This document shows, piece after piece, positions 1-8,874 of a stretch of DNA of 64,000 nt (positions are counted from its first letter, which is position 1; the number at the start of each line of letters is the position of its first letter). Both the position numbers and the translations under genes were made by a program. The notes beneath the pieces were generated by a model. That model was not told the origin of the DNA and ran no database searches. It worked only from the letters and a program-made list of their open reading frames with translations. The stretch comes from DATLWN01 sp963764315 (GTDB lineage: Bacteria > Pseudomonadota > Zetaproteobacteria > Mariprofundales > Mariprofundaceae): positions 62,001 to 126,000 of the forward strand of contig CAVXSB010000009.1 of assembly GCA_963764315.1 (NCBI GenBank), in the 5' to 3' direction.

Positions 1-871
<871 letters not shown>

Positions 872-905
872 GGGTGCCTCCCCGCCGCGTGTTCAGTCAA
901 AATAA

Positions 906-920
906 TGACAGGATGTGTCA
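906..920. promoter_or_regulatory. Inverted repeat, possible operator
   Basis: TGACA and TGTCA form a perfect 5-bp inverted repeat around a 5-nt spacer (GGATG). It lies 35 bp before the start codon of the NtrC-like gene, in the intergenic space shared with the divergent operon. It has the size of a dimeric regulator site, but no matching family motif is recognised, so the role is inferred from position only. Confidence 0.25.
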
Positions 921-975
921 GCAAGGCAAGCGCGGGGTGCCGGGCAGTGGCTGACGGGCGGATGCACGATGTCGC

Positions 976-1002
976 TAAAGTCGGACGACAGGCCGCCGAT
1001 AT
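976..1002 (+). promoter_or_regulatory. Sigma-28 (FliA) type promoter
   Basis: The sequence reads TAAAGTCG, then 11 nt, then GCCGATAT. The flagellar sigma factor FliA consensus is TAAAGTTT-N11-GCCGATAA, so spacing is exact and 13 of 16 consensus positions match. It lies about 58 bp before the start codon of the small protein at 1060 and points toward it. This places the downstream three-gene unit (small protein, response regulator, HD-GYP enzyme) in the late flagellar regulon by inference. Confidence 0.75.
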
Positions 1003-1059
1003 ATGTATCTGTACGGACCATTCGAGGCATTGAAAGGCCGGCTGAAAGAGGAGAAGAGT

Positions 1060-1281
1060 ATGCCCATAAGCGTTCACCCCGTCGATGGCCTGATCTCCCG
1101 TCTGTTACAGCAATACCAGCGCACGGCAGGCGGGCAATCCGCATCGCGTGCCTCTGCGCATCCGAGGCATGACCATGTCAGCCTCTCCGACATGGGGCGC
1201 CATATGGCGAACGCCGGCGCCGATGCGGGAAAACTCGAATCGAGCCTGCTCCATCTATACAACCACCGTGGTAATGTGTGA
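1060..1281 (+). CDS. Small protein with FlgM-like VSLSxxG segment
   Basis: A 73-residue protein with a good GAGGAGAAG Shine-Dalgarno 4 nt before the ATG at 1060. A longer reading from 1003 has no ribosome site. No domain is firmly recognised. The middle contains HDHVSLSDMGRHMANA, which resembles the DxVSLSxxA patch seen in anti-sigma factor FlgM and other small flagellar proteins. It ends in a helix-prone LESSLLHLYNHRG. The stop codon overlaps the next start (TGATG), so it is translationally coupled to the response regulator. The sigma-28 promoter just upstream supports a flagellar or motility link. The function is unassigned. Confidence 0.6.
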   Translation: MPISVHPVDGLISRLLQQYQRTAGGQSASRASAHPRHDHVSLSDMGRHMANAGADAGKLESSLLHLYNHRGNV

Positions 1282-1778
1282 TGGATGGATCCTGCCGCAT
1301 CCTGGTGGTCGAGGATGACCCGGCATTGGCCGAGTTGCTGCAGGAATACCTGAGCGAATCTGATTACCACATCACCCTGCACACGCGCGGCGACAGTGCC
1401 TTGGAGCATCTGGAACGGGAGCGTTTCGACCTGGTGCTATCCGATATCGTGGTGCCAGGTGCGGACGGCATTGCCATCCTTCGCCATGTGACATCCGCAT
1501 ACGCACCCGAACAGACGCTGGTGCTCCTGATGACCGGCTATTCGGGGATCGATGATGCCCTGAATGCGGTCGAAAAGGGGGCCTACGATTTCGTCAGCAA
1601 GCCGTTCAGGTTGCCCGAGATCCGGGTGCGTCTGAATAATGCCGCGCGCTACCAGCGCTTGCTGCGCCAGCGGCAGGCCATCCAGCAGGAAGAAGAAGCC
1701 GGCACAAGTCCGCAGTCCGGACATCGTGTCGGGGATCGCAGTGCGATGCAGGCCTATATCCGGACCGGGACGGCGTAG
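1281..1778 (+). CDS. Stand-alone response regulator receiver protein
   Basis: A 165-residue protein with one CheY-like receiver domain (about residues 6-122). Acidic residues E11, D12 and D13, phosphoacceptor D55 (LVLSDIVVPGADG), the T/S position in LLMTGYSG and the lysine in FVSKPF are all present. The C-terminal 40 residues are charged and Gln/Glu-rich with no DNA-binding or enzymatic domain, so it is probably a phosphorylation-dependent adaptor. The ATG at 1281 overlaps the previous stop by one base; a GTG three bases upstream is a less likely start. The next gene, also a receiver protein, starts 3 nt after the stop, so the two probably act in one phosphorelay or in parallel. Confidence 0.88.
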   Translation: MDGSCRILVVEDDPALAELLQEYLSESDYHITLHTRGDSALEHLERERFDLVLSDIVVPGADGIAILRHVTSAYAPEQTLVLLMTGYSGIDDALNAVEKGAYDFVSKPFRLPEIRVRLNNAARYQRLLRQRQAIQQEEEAGTSPQSGHRVGDRSAMQAYIRTGTA

Positions 1779-1781
1779 ATC

Positions 1782-3365
1782 ATGTTGAATATCCTGGTAC
1801 TCGAGGATCAGTCCATCGTGCGCGAGGTGATCTCCGAGATCATCTCCAACCTGGGGGTGCCGGTGCACGTGGCCCAGGCCGATGGCATTAAGGCGGCCAG
1901 GGCCATGCTCGACAGCCACCCGTGGCATGTGCTCGTTGCCGACTTCCAGCTGGGCGACGGCCTGTCGCTGGATCTGATCGCCGAGCTGCGGGAGCAGAAC
2001 AATGCCATTCCGGTGGTGCTGGTCAGCGGCTTTCTGACCCCGGATCGGGTGAAGCAGGCGGAGGGGCTGGGTATCACCCAGATTCTAGCCAAGCCATTTC
2101 AGCCCGAGGGGCTGCTCGCGGCACTGCGGGAGGTGCTGGCGCCGTGGGTCAACGGCCCGCTGGCCCCGGCGGCGGAAACGCATGACCATGTCATGCATGG
2201 CCGGCTGTTGCCCGAGCTGTTCGAGATGGACCGGCATCTTGGCCTGCTGTTCCGCATGTTCAGCGAGATTCCTAGGCACCAGGATGTCGCCGAGGTGTGC
2301 AGCAGCGCCCTGTCGCTGGGCATGGAAATGGCACGCGCCAAGCGTGGCTTTATCGCCCTGTACGAGCGCAATCGCAAGAAGCTGGTGATGGTGGCCCTGA
2401 AGGCGGGGCAAGGATCGGATCCGTTGCATCTGGCGCTGCCGTCATGCCATTTGCACGAAACGCCGTTCGCCTCGCTGCTCGGCGGTGAGGACGAGATCCT
2501 GCAGATGCTGGAGCAGGAAGGGGAGTGCCATACGTGCTGGCCCGGGGTGCCGGTCGACCATATGGCCGCCGTGCCCGTGCGTCTGCAGGGCGTATCCATG
2601 GGCGTCATGTGCCTGATCGGCTGCGAGGGCGGTAGCCTGCTGAGCGATCAGGTGCGCTATATGCTGCGCCTGCTGGTGACGCAGCTGGACACCCTGCTCG
2701 ACAACCGGGCCGTACATGCAGCGCTGGCCGACAGCATGAAGGAAACCCTGGTGGCGTTGGTGCGTTCCCTGGAGGCGCGTGATCGCTATACGAAGAACCA
2801 TTCCTCGCGCGTCAGCGATTTTTCGGTGCGCTTCGCCACCGACCTGGGCCTCGGGGAGGACGCCATTTCTCTCGTCCGCCTCGGTGGCTTGCTGCACGAT
2901 ATCGGCAAGGTCGGCATCCCCGATGAGGTGTTGCTGAAGCCGGGTCGGTATACGGATCGGGAATACGCGATCATGAAGGCGCATCCCGCCATTGGCGACT
3001 CCATACTCAAGCACATGGATACGATGGTGCGGGAGCGGCTGGTCGTGCGCCATCATCACGAGCGCTGGGATGGCCGCGGTTATCCGGACGGCCTGATGGG
3101 GGAGGAGATCCCGCTGGAGGCGAGAATCGTCTGCGTGGCCGATGCCATCGATGCCATGACCACGCATCGCGTGTACCGCCAGGCCAGGCCGCTGTCCTTC
3201 TGCATCGAGCAGCTGAAATTGGGTGCGGGTACGCAATTTGATCCGCAGGTGGTAGAGGTCGCCATCAACGCCATCGAGCAGGGCTTCGTGACCACGCAGG
3301 CCCGGCCGGAAGATGAGGGCGAACAAAGTGATGAGGCCTTGTTGGTGTCCGCAGGCTTATTATGA
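1782..3365 (+). CDS. Receiver-GAF-HD-GYP cyclic-di-GMP phosphodiesterase
   Basis: This 527-residue protein has a receiver domain (residues 3-125, phosphoacceptor D54 in VADFQLGDG). A GAF-like segment follows (about 165-310), then a HD-GYP domain (about 325-500). The catalytic signature is complete: HDIGKVGIPD near 371-380, a HHHE cluster near 426 and DGRGYP near 429-434. HD-GYP enzymes hydrolyse cyclic-di-GMP to pGpG and/or GMP in the cytoplasm. Coupling to a receiver means activity is likely set by phosphorylation, and the GAF domain may sense a ligand. It is the last gene of the sigma-28 operon, which suggests lowering of cyclic-di-GMP in motile cells. Confidence 0.92.
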   Translation: MLNILVLEDQSIVREVISEIISNLGVPVHVAQADGIKAARAMLDSHPWHVLVADFQLGDGLSLDLIAELREQNNAIPVVLVSGFLTPDRVKQAEGLGITQILAKPFQPEGLLAALREVLAPWVNGPLAPAAETHDHVMHGRLLPELFEMDRHLGLLFRMFSEIPRHQDVAEVCSSALSLGMEMARAKRGFIALYERNRKKLVMVALKAGQGSDPLHLALPSCHLHETPFASLLGGEDEILQMLEQEGECHTCWPGVPVDHMAAVPVRLQGVSMGVMCLIGCEGGSLLSDQVRYMLRLLVTQLDTLLDNRAVHAALADSMKETLVALVRSLEARDRYTKNHSSRVSDFSVRFATDLGLGEDAISLVRLGGLLHDIGKVGIPDEVLLKPGRYTDREYAIMKAHPAIGDSILKHMDTMVRERLVVRHHHERWDGRGYPDGLMGEEIPLEARIVCVADAIDAMTTHRVYRQARPLSFCIEQLKLGAGTQFDPQVVEVAINAIEQGFVTTQARPEDEGEQSDEALLVSAGLL

Positions 3366-3820
3366 GGGCCAAGGGTTAGCGCCGCCTTCGACTTGGCCGG
3401 ATTCCGAAGACGGTTTTGCACCGTCGATTACGTTTACTCCACCATTGCATTTCCAGGGGCTGGCCAAGCCCGTGCTCATCCACGTCCGGAATTATTTTCC
3501 CGATCTCCGGCAATTGTTTCCCTTGATTCACGACCTACCCTGACTTGAGATCTATGCAGGCAAAGACCGGCGGCCAATAAGGCGGGCTTGTTGGTCGCAG
3601 GCTAAGGGCCCAGTCGTGCATATCATTGTTGGGTTTCCATGATGTAAACGACATGCCAGCCAAGGCCGTTTCCGGGTAGCCGGGACATTTGGCACGTAAT
3701 TTGATCTCAGCAGGTGCGAGCTGCCATCAACGCCTTGGACAAAGGCATGCGACCATGCCGGACCGGAAGGGCAGGGCGTAGGAAGTGGAAGGTTGATGGT
3801 GTGCTCCAAGGAGAGTCTTC
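3366..3820. other. 455-bp intergenic region, no gene recognised
   Basis: No convincing coding frame is seen. The region holds a perfect hairpin at 3409-3425 (GACGG, 7-nt loop, CCGTC) and a second hairpin at 3574-3594 (CCAATAA/TTGTTGG with one wobble pair and a 7-nt loop). A sigma-54-like element lies at 3690-3705. It may be a long 5' leader or regulatory region of the PilZ-like gene at 3821. No known riboswitch or small RNA was recognised. Confidence 0.5.
3690..3705 (+). promoter_or_regulatory. Possible sigma-54 promoter
   Basis: TGGCAC, 5 nt, TTGAT: the -24 element matches the TGGCAC consensus exactly and spacing to the -12 element is right. However, the -12 element reads TTGAT instead of TTGCW, losing the key C. 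It points toward the PilZ-like gene 116 bp downstream. An NtrC-type activator is encoded nearby, but there is no direct link. Confidence 0.3.
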
Positions 3821-4396
3821 ATGCCTGATGAGCATCAACATAATCGCCGGGAGGATTTTCGCATCGTTGATGTTCTCTTCATGCGCGAGCAGCAGCTGTC
3901 CGATGCCGAGATGGAGGCCAGGAAAAAGGGCATGAGCATGTCTTCTCGCCTGAGCAACGTCTTGCACAGCATGTTACCGATGCATGTGGAGCTCAAGCAT
4001 GCCTTCCAGCATGGTGATGAGCCTACCGGGCTGATCAGTGCCATCGAAGTCCTCGATGCGAAGCTGAACTATCTGGTCGGCATTAGCATGCTGAATGAGG
4101 CGGAAAGCCACCAGATGAAGGAAACGACGGTCAATGTCAGCAGCACGGGCATGAGCTTCTTTTCCGATCAACCCCATAAGGTCGGCGATTACCTGCATGT
4201 CGTCCTGGTGGTCCCCACGGCGCCGCCGCAGATGATGGATCTGTTGGCCGAGGTCAAATGGGCAAGGCATGAGGAAGGGCAGCGGCGGGTCGGCATCGGT
4301 TTCTGCTTTCGCAGCATGGAGGAACGCGACAGCCTGGCCCGCTACGTGTTCAGGCGGCATCGCGAGATGATTCGCCTGCAGGAGAAAGGTGCCTAG
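3821..4396 (+). CDS. PilZ-like domain protein (putative cyclic-di-GMP receptor)
   Basis: A 191-residue soluble protein with a GGAG Shine-Dalgarno 7 nt before the ATG. A basic RREDFR stretch lies at residues 9-14 and NVSSTGM at 105-111. The latter fits the PilZ second motif (D/N)xSxxG. The segment after it (VGDYLHVVLVVP, then VGIGFCF) has the alternating beta pattern of a PilZ barrel. The basic motif is unusually far (about 90 residues) from the NxSxxG motif and is separated from it by a helical insert, so this is an atypical member. PilZ proteins bind cyclic-di-GMP and relay it to motility or surface functions. Genes making and degrading cyclic-di-GMP flank it. Confidence 0.7.
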   Translation: MPDEHQHNRREDFRIVDVLFMREQQLSDAEMEARKKGMSMSSRLSNVLHSMLPMHVELKHAFQHGDEPTGLISAIEVLDAKLNYLVGISMLNEAESHQMKETTVNVSSTGMSFFSDQPHKVGDYLHVVLVVPTAPPQMMDLLAEVKWARHEEGQRRVGIGFCFRSMEERDSLARYVFRRHREMIRLQEKGA

Positions 4397-4419
4397 CGCG
4401 TTTCTCGCGTGAACCCGCC

Positions 4420-5658
4420 CTAGTCGGCGGAAACGACGTTGTTCCGACCCTGTTGTTTTGCCTCGTACAATGCGCTGTCCGCGCGCTTCGTCCAGTGCGG
4501 GATGGATTCGTCGGGGCGCCGGGAGGCCACGCCGATACTGGCGGTGATGGATACCTGCTCGGTTCCGGCCTCGAAGGGCGTCTCGGCAATGCTGCGCCGG
4601 ATGCGTTCCGCCATGTCCCTGGCCTGATCCAGATCGACGCCGGGCATGACGATGCAGAATTCCTCGCCGCCGAAACGCGCCGCGATATCCGTAGAACGCA
4701 CCAGGCCGGCCAGCAGGCTCGCCGCTGCTGTCAATATCTTGTCGCCGTCGACATGGCCGTAACGGTCGTTGATCGCCTTGAAATGGTCGATGTCGACCAT
4801 CAGCAGCACCGCCGGCCCCGCCTCGAGGGTGGACATGAACTGCCCGAGCTGCCTGCGATTGGCCAGGCCGGTCAAGGCATCCTTGTTGGCCTGCTCCTCG
4901 GCGTGGCGCAGGCGCTGGGACAAGGTCTCGATGCTGTCGATCTGGGCTTGCATGGATTGGTGCAGGGAACCGCGCATGTTCGTCAGCTTGTGGCTGGCGG
5001 CCAGCAGGACCTGGCGGGTCTTTTGCAGCAGGGCCTGGGCCTGCTTGGGATCATCCGGGATTTCCTGCTCAAGGATCTGTTCGATCTCGGCCATGCTGTC
5101 GGATTCATCGCCGATCTCTTGCAGCAGGCCGTTGATGTTCTGTACCGAGGCCTGCATGGCCCTGATCAAATGACCGACCTCCTGGCGCAGCACGCCATCG
5201 TCGTGCAGGTGTTCGCGCAGGGTCTGCTCGAATTGCCGGCACAGGACCTTGGGGTCTGCATCCCGTTTGGGGGGCGCTACGGTGGCATTCAGCAATACGC
5301 AGGCCCGTTCGATCAGCGAGCGCATGTCGTCGATCGCGTGCTCCGCCGATTCCAGGCGCATCCGGCGCCCGTCGACATATTGCGTCAGCGATGGCGGCAA
5401 TTCCTCGCCCGCCGACAGGCGTTGGAGCAGCAGGCGGTTCTCTGCGTCGAGCAGCGGGGACAGCATGGCGGTAATGGCATTGTAGGAGGCCAGCGGCACC
5501 TGGGGGGTGTTCTGGATGCGCTCGATGCGCTGCATGATGGTGCGCAGCAAGGAGCGCATTTCGGGCGTGTCGGTCTTGGTGGCGATGGTCGCCTGTCGCA
5601 CCGATTCGATATCGTCGAGCAGCAGCTCGACCTGGGATTTTCCTGCTGTGTTCACCAT
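4420..5658 (-). CDS. GGDEF diguanylate cyclase with coiled-coil N-terminus
   Basis: A 412-residue protein with no membrane segment. Residues 1-240 are helical and Gln/Glu/Leu-rich, likely coiled coil. The GGDEF domain follows (about 250-410) with DALTGLANRR, VDIDHFKAINDRYGH and the active signature GGEEF at 330-334. An allosteric I-site RSTD lies exactly five residues before the signature, so product inhibition is expected. The enzyme condenses two GTP into cyclic-di-GMP. The start overlaps the stop of the upstream gene by 7 nt, so the two are coupled, and that partner may be its regulator. It converges on the PilZ-like gene with a 23-nt gap. Confidence 0.92.
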   Translation of the reverse strand: MVNTAGKSQVELLLDDIESVRQATIATKTDTPEMRSLLRTIMQRIERIQNTPQVPLASYNAITAMLSPLLDAENRLLLQRLSAGEELPPSLTQYVDGRRMRLESAEHAIDDMRSLIERACVLLNATVAPPKRDADPKVLCRQFEQTLREHLHDDGVLRQEVGHLIRAMQASVQNINGLLQEIGDESDSMAEIEQILEQEIPDDPKQAQALLQKTRQVLLAASHKLTNMRGSLHQSMQAQIDSIETLSQRLRHAEEQANKDALTGLANRRQLGQFMSTLEAGPAVLLMVDIDHFKAINDRYGHVDGDKILTAAASLLAGLVRSTDIAARFGGEEFCIVMPGVDLDQARDMAERIRRSIAETPFEAGTEQVSITASIGVASRRPDESIPHWTKRADSALYEAKQQGRNNVVSAD

Positions 5659-6014
5659 TGCTCCAGCCGATGCGTTTCCACGGCGATCAAGGTGTCGAGA
5701 TCGGCAAGCTCGCCTCCCCCCTCGGGCATATGCTGGCGCAGTTTTTTGCGCAGCTCCCTCAGCGTATGCACGATCTCCGGGTCCGGGGCCTCGCCCGTCT
5801 GTAGCCTGGACATCGCCTCATCCAGGATCTGGGCCGCATCCTCGATCATGCCGAGGGATTCGGGCAGCGCCGGCTCGCTGGAAACCGTCCCGTCTTCGCG
5901 CATGGCGTCGATGCGCTGCTTCAACAGGCTGCGGAAGCTGCCGTTGGTCGATTGGGTTTGCGCCGATGACGACGCATTGGGTGAGTGGATGGAACCGGTG
6001 CCGCGGATGCGCAT
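5652..6014 (-). CDS. Hypothetical helical protein upstream of diguanylate cyclase
   Basis: A 120-residue protein preceded by AAGGGGG about 4 nt before the ATG at 6014. The first 30 residues are Ser/Thr/Gln/Asn-rich and probably disordered. The rest is strongly helical and charged. No signal peptide or known domain is seen. The last 7 nt overlap the start of the diguanylate cyclase, implying stoichiometric or coupled synthesis. It could be a partner that regulates or localises the cyclase, but this is inferred from the overlap only. Confidence 0.65.
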   Translation of the reverse strand: MRIRGTGSIHSPNASSSAQTQSTNGSFRSLLKQRIDAMREDGTVSSEPALPESLGMIEDAAQILDEAMSRLQTGEAPDPEIVHTLRELRKKLRQHMPEGGGELADLDTLIAVETHRLEQW

Positions 6015-6134
6015 AAGACCCCCTTGATGACGGATGTTGCAGCAAGAAATACGCCAATATCCGCGAGGTTCGGCCGCAGCCTTGGGGGAGGCGGCACACC
6101 GCTGAAGCGCTAATGGGCGGACCTGGCCGTTTCA

Positions 6135-6151
6135 ACGGCAGATATTGCCGT
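6135..6151. promoter_or_regulatory. Inverted repeat upstream of nucleotide cyclase
   Basis: ACGGCA and TGCCGT form a perfect 6-bp inverted repeat around GATAT. It lies in the divergent intergenic space, 25 bp before the -35 of the cyclase promoter. It could be an operator for either gene; no known regulator motif is recognised. Confidence 0.25.
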
Positions 6152-6175
6152 CTTGCAGCCCCTGCTGGGCTGGCG

Positions 6176-6203
6176 TTGCCGCCATGTCGCTTTACGGTAC
6201 ACT
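6176..6203 (+). promoter_or_regulatory. Sigma-70-like promoter, probably leaderless transcript
   Basis: TTGCCG, 16 nt, TACACT. Only 6 nt separate the -10 hexamer from the ATG at 6210, and there is no Shine-Dalgarno. The transcript would therefore start at or next to the start codon. Confidence 0.5.
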
Positions 6204-6209
6204 TGCCGT

Positions 6210-7709
6210 ATGCCGAATCTGGAGGATCAAGAAGCATTCACGCGGATTCCTCCGGTCGTCGAGGAACTCCCCCCCCGTTTTCCGATTCGCTGGCGCTGGA
6301 CGATGCTCGTCGGCTTTGCCGTGGCGCTGGCCATCTTCGTGCTGTTTCTGGTGGTCAGGGACCTGGAGCGCAATGCCTGGCTGGACAGCCAGGCGGCCCA
6401 GGCGGAGGTGCTGGTCGACCGACTGGGCGATGAGCTGAAGATTCCCATGCTTTCCGGCAGTACGGCCGAGGTCGATGTCATCGTACACAGCTTTCTGAAG
6501 AAAGTGCCGTCGGTGCTGGGCGTGCATATCGTCTATGCCACCGGCGGGCACCAGCAGTTCGGCCAGGTCGATCCGGGATCCGGCAGGCTGCTGGCCTCGG
6601 GTGCCGGCGGCTTGCGCGTGCAGCGCTTGCCCAGCGGGCGCTTATGGTATGTGACGCAGGTGCGCTATGCGGGCACCGTGGTCGGAAGCGTCGGCGTGCG
6701 TTTTTCCGAGGAGGCCTGGAAGCGCATCGCCTCGCAGCTCATGCTGCGCATTGGCCTGGCTGCCGTCATCGTCGACCTTTTGTCCGCGGTATTGGTCTAC
6801 TGGCTGGCCGGGCGCATGAGCCGGCCGTTGGAGATGCTGGCCAACATGGCGGGGCAGGTGGCCCTTGGTGATTACACTGTGCGCCTGCCGGTGCAGGGCA
6901 ACGACGAGATCTCCGATGCGATGATCCAGTTCAATGCCATGGTCGAGGGTCTGGCGCACAAAGAGGAGATCCGCGATGTGTTCGGGCGCTACCTGAACCC
7001 GAAACTCGTGTCCGATGTGTTCGAGGGCAGCGGCGGTCTCCTGCAGGAGAGCCGCCGCCAGCAGTTGACGGTACTGTTCGCAGACATGGTCGGCTTTACC
7101 GCTTTCTCCGAATCGACGGATACCGAGCGCATTATCGATGTGCTGAACAAGCATTTCGAGGTCTTCCATCGGGTGATCACCTACTATGGCGGGCACGTCG
7201 ACAAATACATCGGCGATGCGGTGATGGCCGTCTTCAACCACCCGAACGATGATGCCGATCATGTCCGGCATGCGGCGATGGCCGGGTTGGCGATGGCCAT
7301 GGCCTGCAGCAAGCTCGGTGTGTTGCGCCAGAACGGCCAGCCGATCGCCTTCCGTATCGGCCTGAATCAGGGTGAGGCCATCATCGGCAATATCGGCGCC
7401 GCCGAGCGGCTTGAGTACACGGTGATCGGCGATACCGTCAACGTCGCCTCCCGCATGGGCGGGCTGGGGGTCGGAGGTCAGGTGGTGATGTCGCGCGCCA
7501 CCTTCGAACGCCTGGGCCCGGGATTCGTGTTCGACAGCTTGGGCCGGCAGGAGATCAAGGGTGTGAGTAAGCCGGTGGAGTGTGGCATAGTTCGCATCGC
7601 CAATGCCGAACTGCAGCAAAATCTTGCCCATGCGGTGGCCTTGGCCTTTGATCTGACGCTGCCGTCGGAAGTGCGGATGCTTGTGGGTGATGTGAAGGAT
7701 GGTGAATGA
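6210..7709 (+). CDS. Membrane-bound class III adenylate/guanylate cyclase with HAMP domain
   Basis: A 499-residue protein from the ATG at 6210; an in-frame upstream ATG at 6153 would add 19 residues without any ribosome site. One membrane helix lies near residues 30-50. A periplasmic sensor region of about 130 residues follows, then a second helix near 185-205 and a HAMP linker. The cyclase domain (about 285-470) has metal-binding FADMVGFT (D near 292) and DKYIGDAVMAVF. The lysine near 331 is the position that favours ATP, so cAMP is the likelier product. YTVIGDTVNVASRM is also present. The start of the lipoprotein gene overlaps its stop. Confidence 0.92.
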   Translation: MPNLEDQEAFTRIPPVVEELPPRFPIRWRWTMLVGFAVALAIFVLFLVVRDLERNAWLDSQAAQAEVLVDRLGDELKIPMLSGSTAEVDVIVHSFLKKVPSVLGVHIVYATGGHQQFGQVDPGSGRLLASGAGGLRVQRLPSGRLWYVTQVRYAGTVVGSVGVRFSEEAWKRIASQLMLRIGLAAVIVDLLSAVLVYWLAGRMSRPLEMLANMAGQVALGDYTVRLPVQGNDEISDAMIQFNAMVEGLAHKEEIRDVFGRYLNPKLVSDVFEGSGGLLQESRRQQLTVLFADMVGFTAFSESTDTERIIDVLNKHFEVFHRVITYYGGHVDKYIGDAVMAVFNHPNDDADHVRHAAMAGLAMAMACSKLGVLRQNGQPIAFRIGLNQGEAIIGNIGAAERLEYTVIGDTVNVASRMGGLGVGGQVVMSRATFERLGPGFVFDSLGRQEIKGVSKPVECGIVRIANAELQQNLAHAVALAFDLTLPSEVRMLVGDVKDGE

Positions 7710-8874
7710 TCAGCTGCGCATGATTCGTGGACTCGCCCTTGCGCTGGCCGTGACGGCGATATTGCCCGGTTGTGCCCAGCTCAGCACCAAACTGAAGGTA
7801 TACGATGTCACGGATCCGTTCGGCCTGATCAACAGCTACCAGGCGGCCAAGGACGATTTCGACCGCGGGCGCATCATGGAGGCCCGATCCGAGGTGCTGG
7901 CCATGGACAAGCGGCGGTCCGACTATGCTCAGGCCCAGGCGTTCTTGAGGGATAAGATTGAGCCGGCCCGGTTGCACCTGCTGCACTATTATACGGCGAA
8001 GGCCGAGGCTGCCGAGCGCAGCCGGGACTGGTCCGTCGCCATGGGTATGTACGAGCAGGCCGCAGGGTTCTCCGTGCATCCCGCCGAGCTCACGCGGAAG
8101 CAGCGGCAGATGTCGCTGCACATGCGTCAGGTGCGCCTGAATGCACTGCTGGCGCAGCGCCGCCGCGAGGATGAGGCGATCCTGTCCTGGCAGCGCGCCT
8201 ACCGCATCCCGATGGGGGTGGATGCCAACGATCCCGCCTATCGTCGTCAGCAGGAGGCCTATGCCAGCCTGCTGGACGCGCGGGCCTCGGATGCCTATGC
8301 GGATGCCAAGCGCTATCTGCACGGGGATATGCCGGAGCTGGCCTATATCGAGATCGAGTCCTATCTGCGCTACGAGCCCGACTCCGAGAAGGGCAAGAAG
8401 CTGCAGGCCGAGATTCGGCAGGCCATGCCGAAGGGATTGAAGCTTCGGCCCGGGCGAAGATCCGCCGCCCGCGTCGAGGCCCCCGCCGCACCGATGGTGC
8501 GTCAGCCCGAATCGAACACGGTGGATGTCGAGGATATCCAGAAGCAGATGCAGCAAAAGCACTGGCTGGAGGCCCGGCGCCTGGCCCTGGTGTATCGCCG
8601 CGAGGGCGGCGAGGGGGCGGCCGCCCTGCTGGAGCATATCCAGGAGCAGATCGCCTCCAGTGCCGCAGCCGCGTTCCAGCAGGGTCGCGTCGCCTTCCGC
8701 AAGGAGAACATCGATGCGGCGGTGATGCACTGGAGCCTGGCGGTGGAACTGATGCCGGATGAGTCCGAGTATGTCGAATCGCTGCAGCGGGCCAAACAAT
8801 TGCAGGACCGGTTGCGCATTTTGCGCCAGTCTACGGGCGATAGTAAGCCGAAAGCGGCCCCGAGGAGGAAATGA
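7699..8874 (+). CDS. Outer-membrane-type lipoprotein with helical TPR-like repeats
   Basis: A 391-residue protein with a signal peptide and lipobox ILPGC, so the acylated cysteine is C25. The mature part is almost entirely helical with repeated Ala/Arg/Glu pairs like tetratricopeptide solenoids. The C-terminal 20 residues are basic. The ATG at 7699 overlaps the cyclase stop by 11 nt, and its own stop overlaps ispG by 4 nt, so all three are one transcript. In many Gammaproteobacteria TPR proteins sit beside ispG-hisS, but this one is lipid-anchored and not clearly the same family. Function is unknown. Confidence 0.75.
   Translation: MVNDQLRMIRGLALALAVTAILPGCAQLSTKLKVYDVTDPFGLINSYQAAKDDFDRGRIMEARSEVLAMDKRRSDYAQAQAFLRDKIEPARLHLLHYYTAKAEAAERSRDWSVAMGMYEQAAGFSVHPAELTRKQRQMSLHMRQVRLNALLAQRRREDEAILSWQRAYRIPMGVDANDPAYRRQQEAYASLLDARASDAYADAKRYLHGDMPELAYIEIESYLRYEPDSEKGKKLQAEIRQAMPKGLKLRPGRRSAARVEAPAAPMVRQPESNTVDVEDIQKQMQQKHWLEARRLALVYRREGGEGAAALLEHIQEQIASSAAAAFQQGRVAFRKENIDAAVMHWSLAVELMPDESEYVESLQRAKQLQDRLRILRQSTGDSKPKAAPRRK

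Noticed and set aside
3409..3444. tRNA-like anticodon hairpin followed by CTCCACCA
   Set aside because: There is not enough sequence for a T arm, and no matching acceptor stem is found, so it is not annotated as a tRNA.
3645..3672. Weak FliA-like match (TAAA-N16-GCCG) before the PilZ-like gene
   Set aside because: Spacing is one base too long and only the GCCG half of the -10 matches.
3565..3700. Possible cyclic-di-GMP riboswitch before the PilZ-like gene
   Set aside because: Some GGCAAA and TCGCAGGC bits recall the class I fold, but the conserved core and stems are not met.
4453..6027. 524-codon plus-strand open frame
   Set aside because: It is antisense to the GGDEF cyclase and the upstream helical protein, and is a product of high GC.
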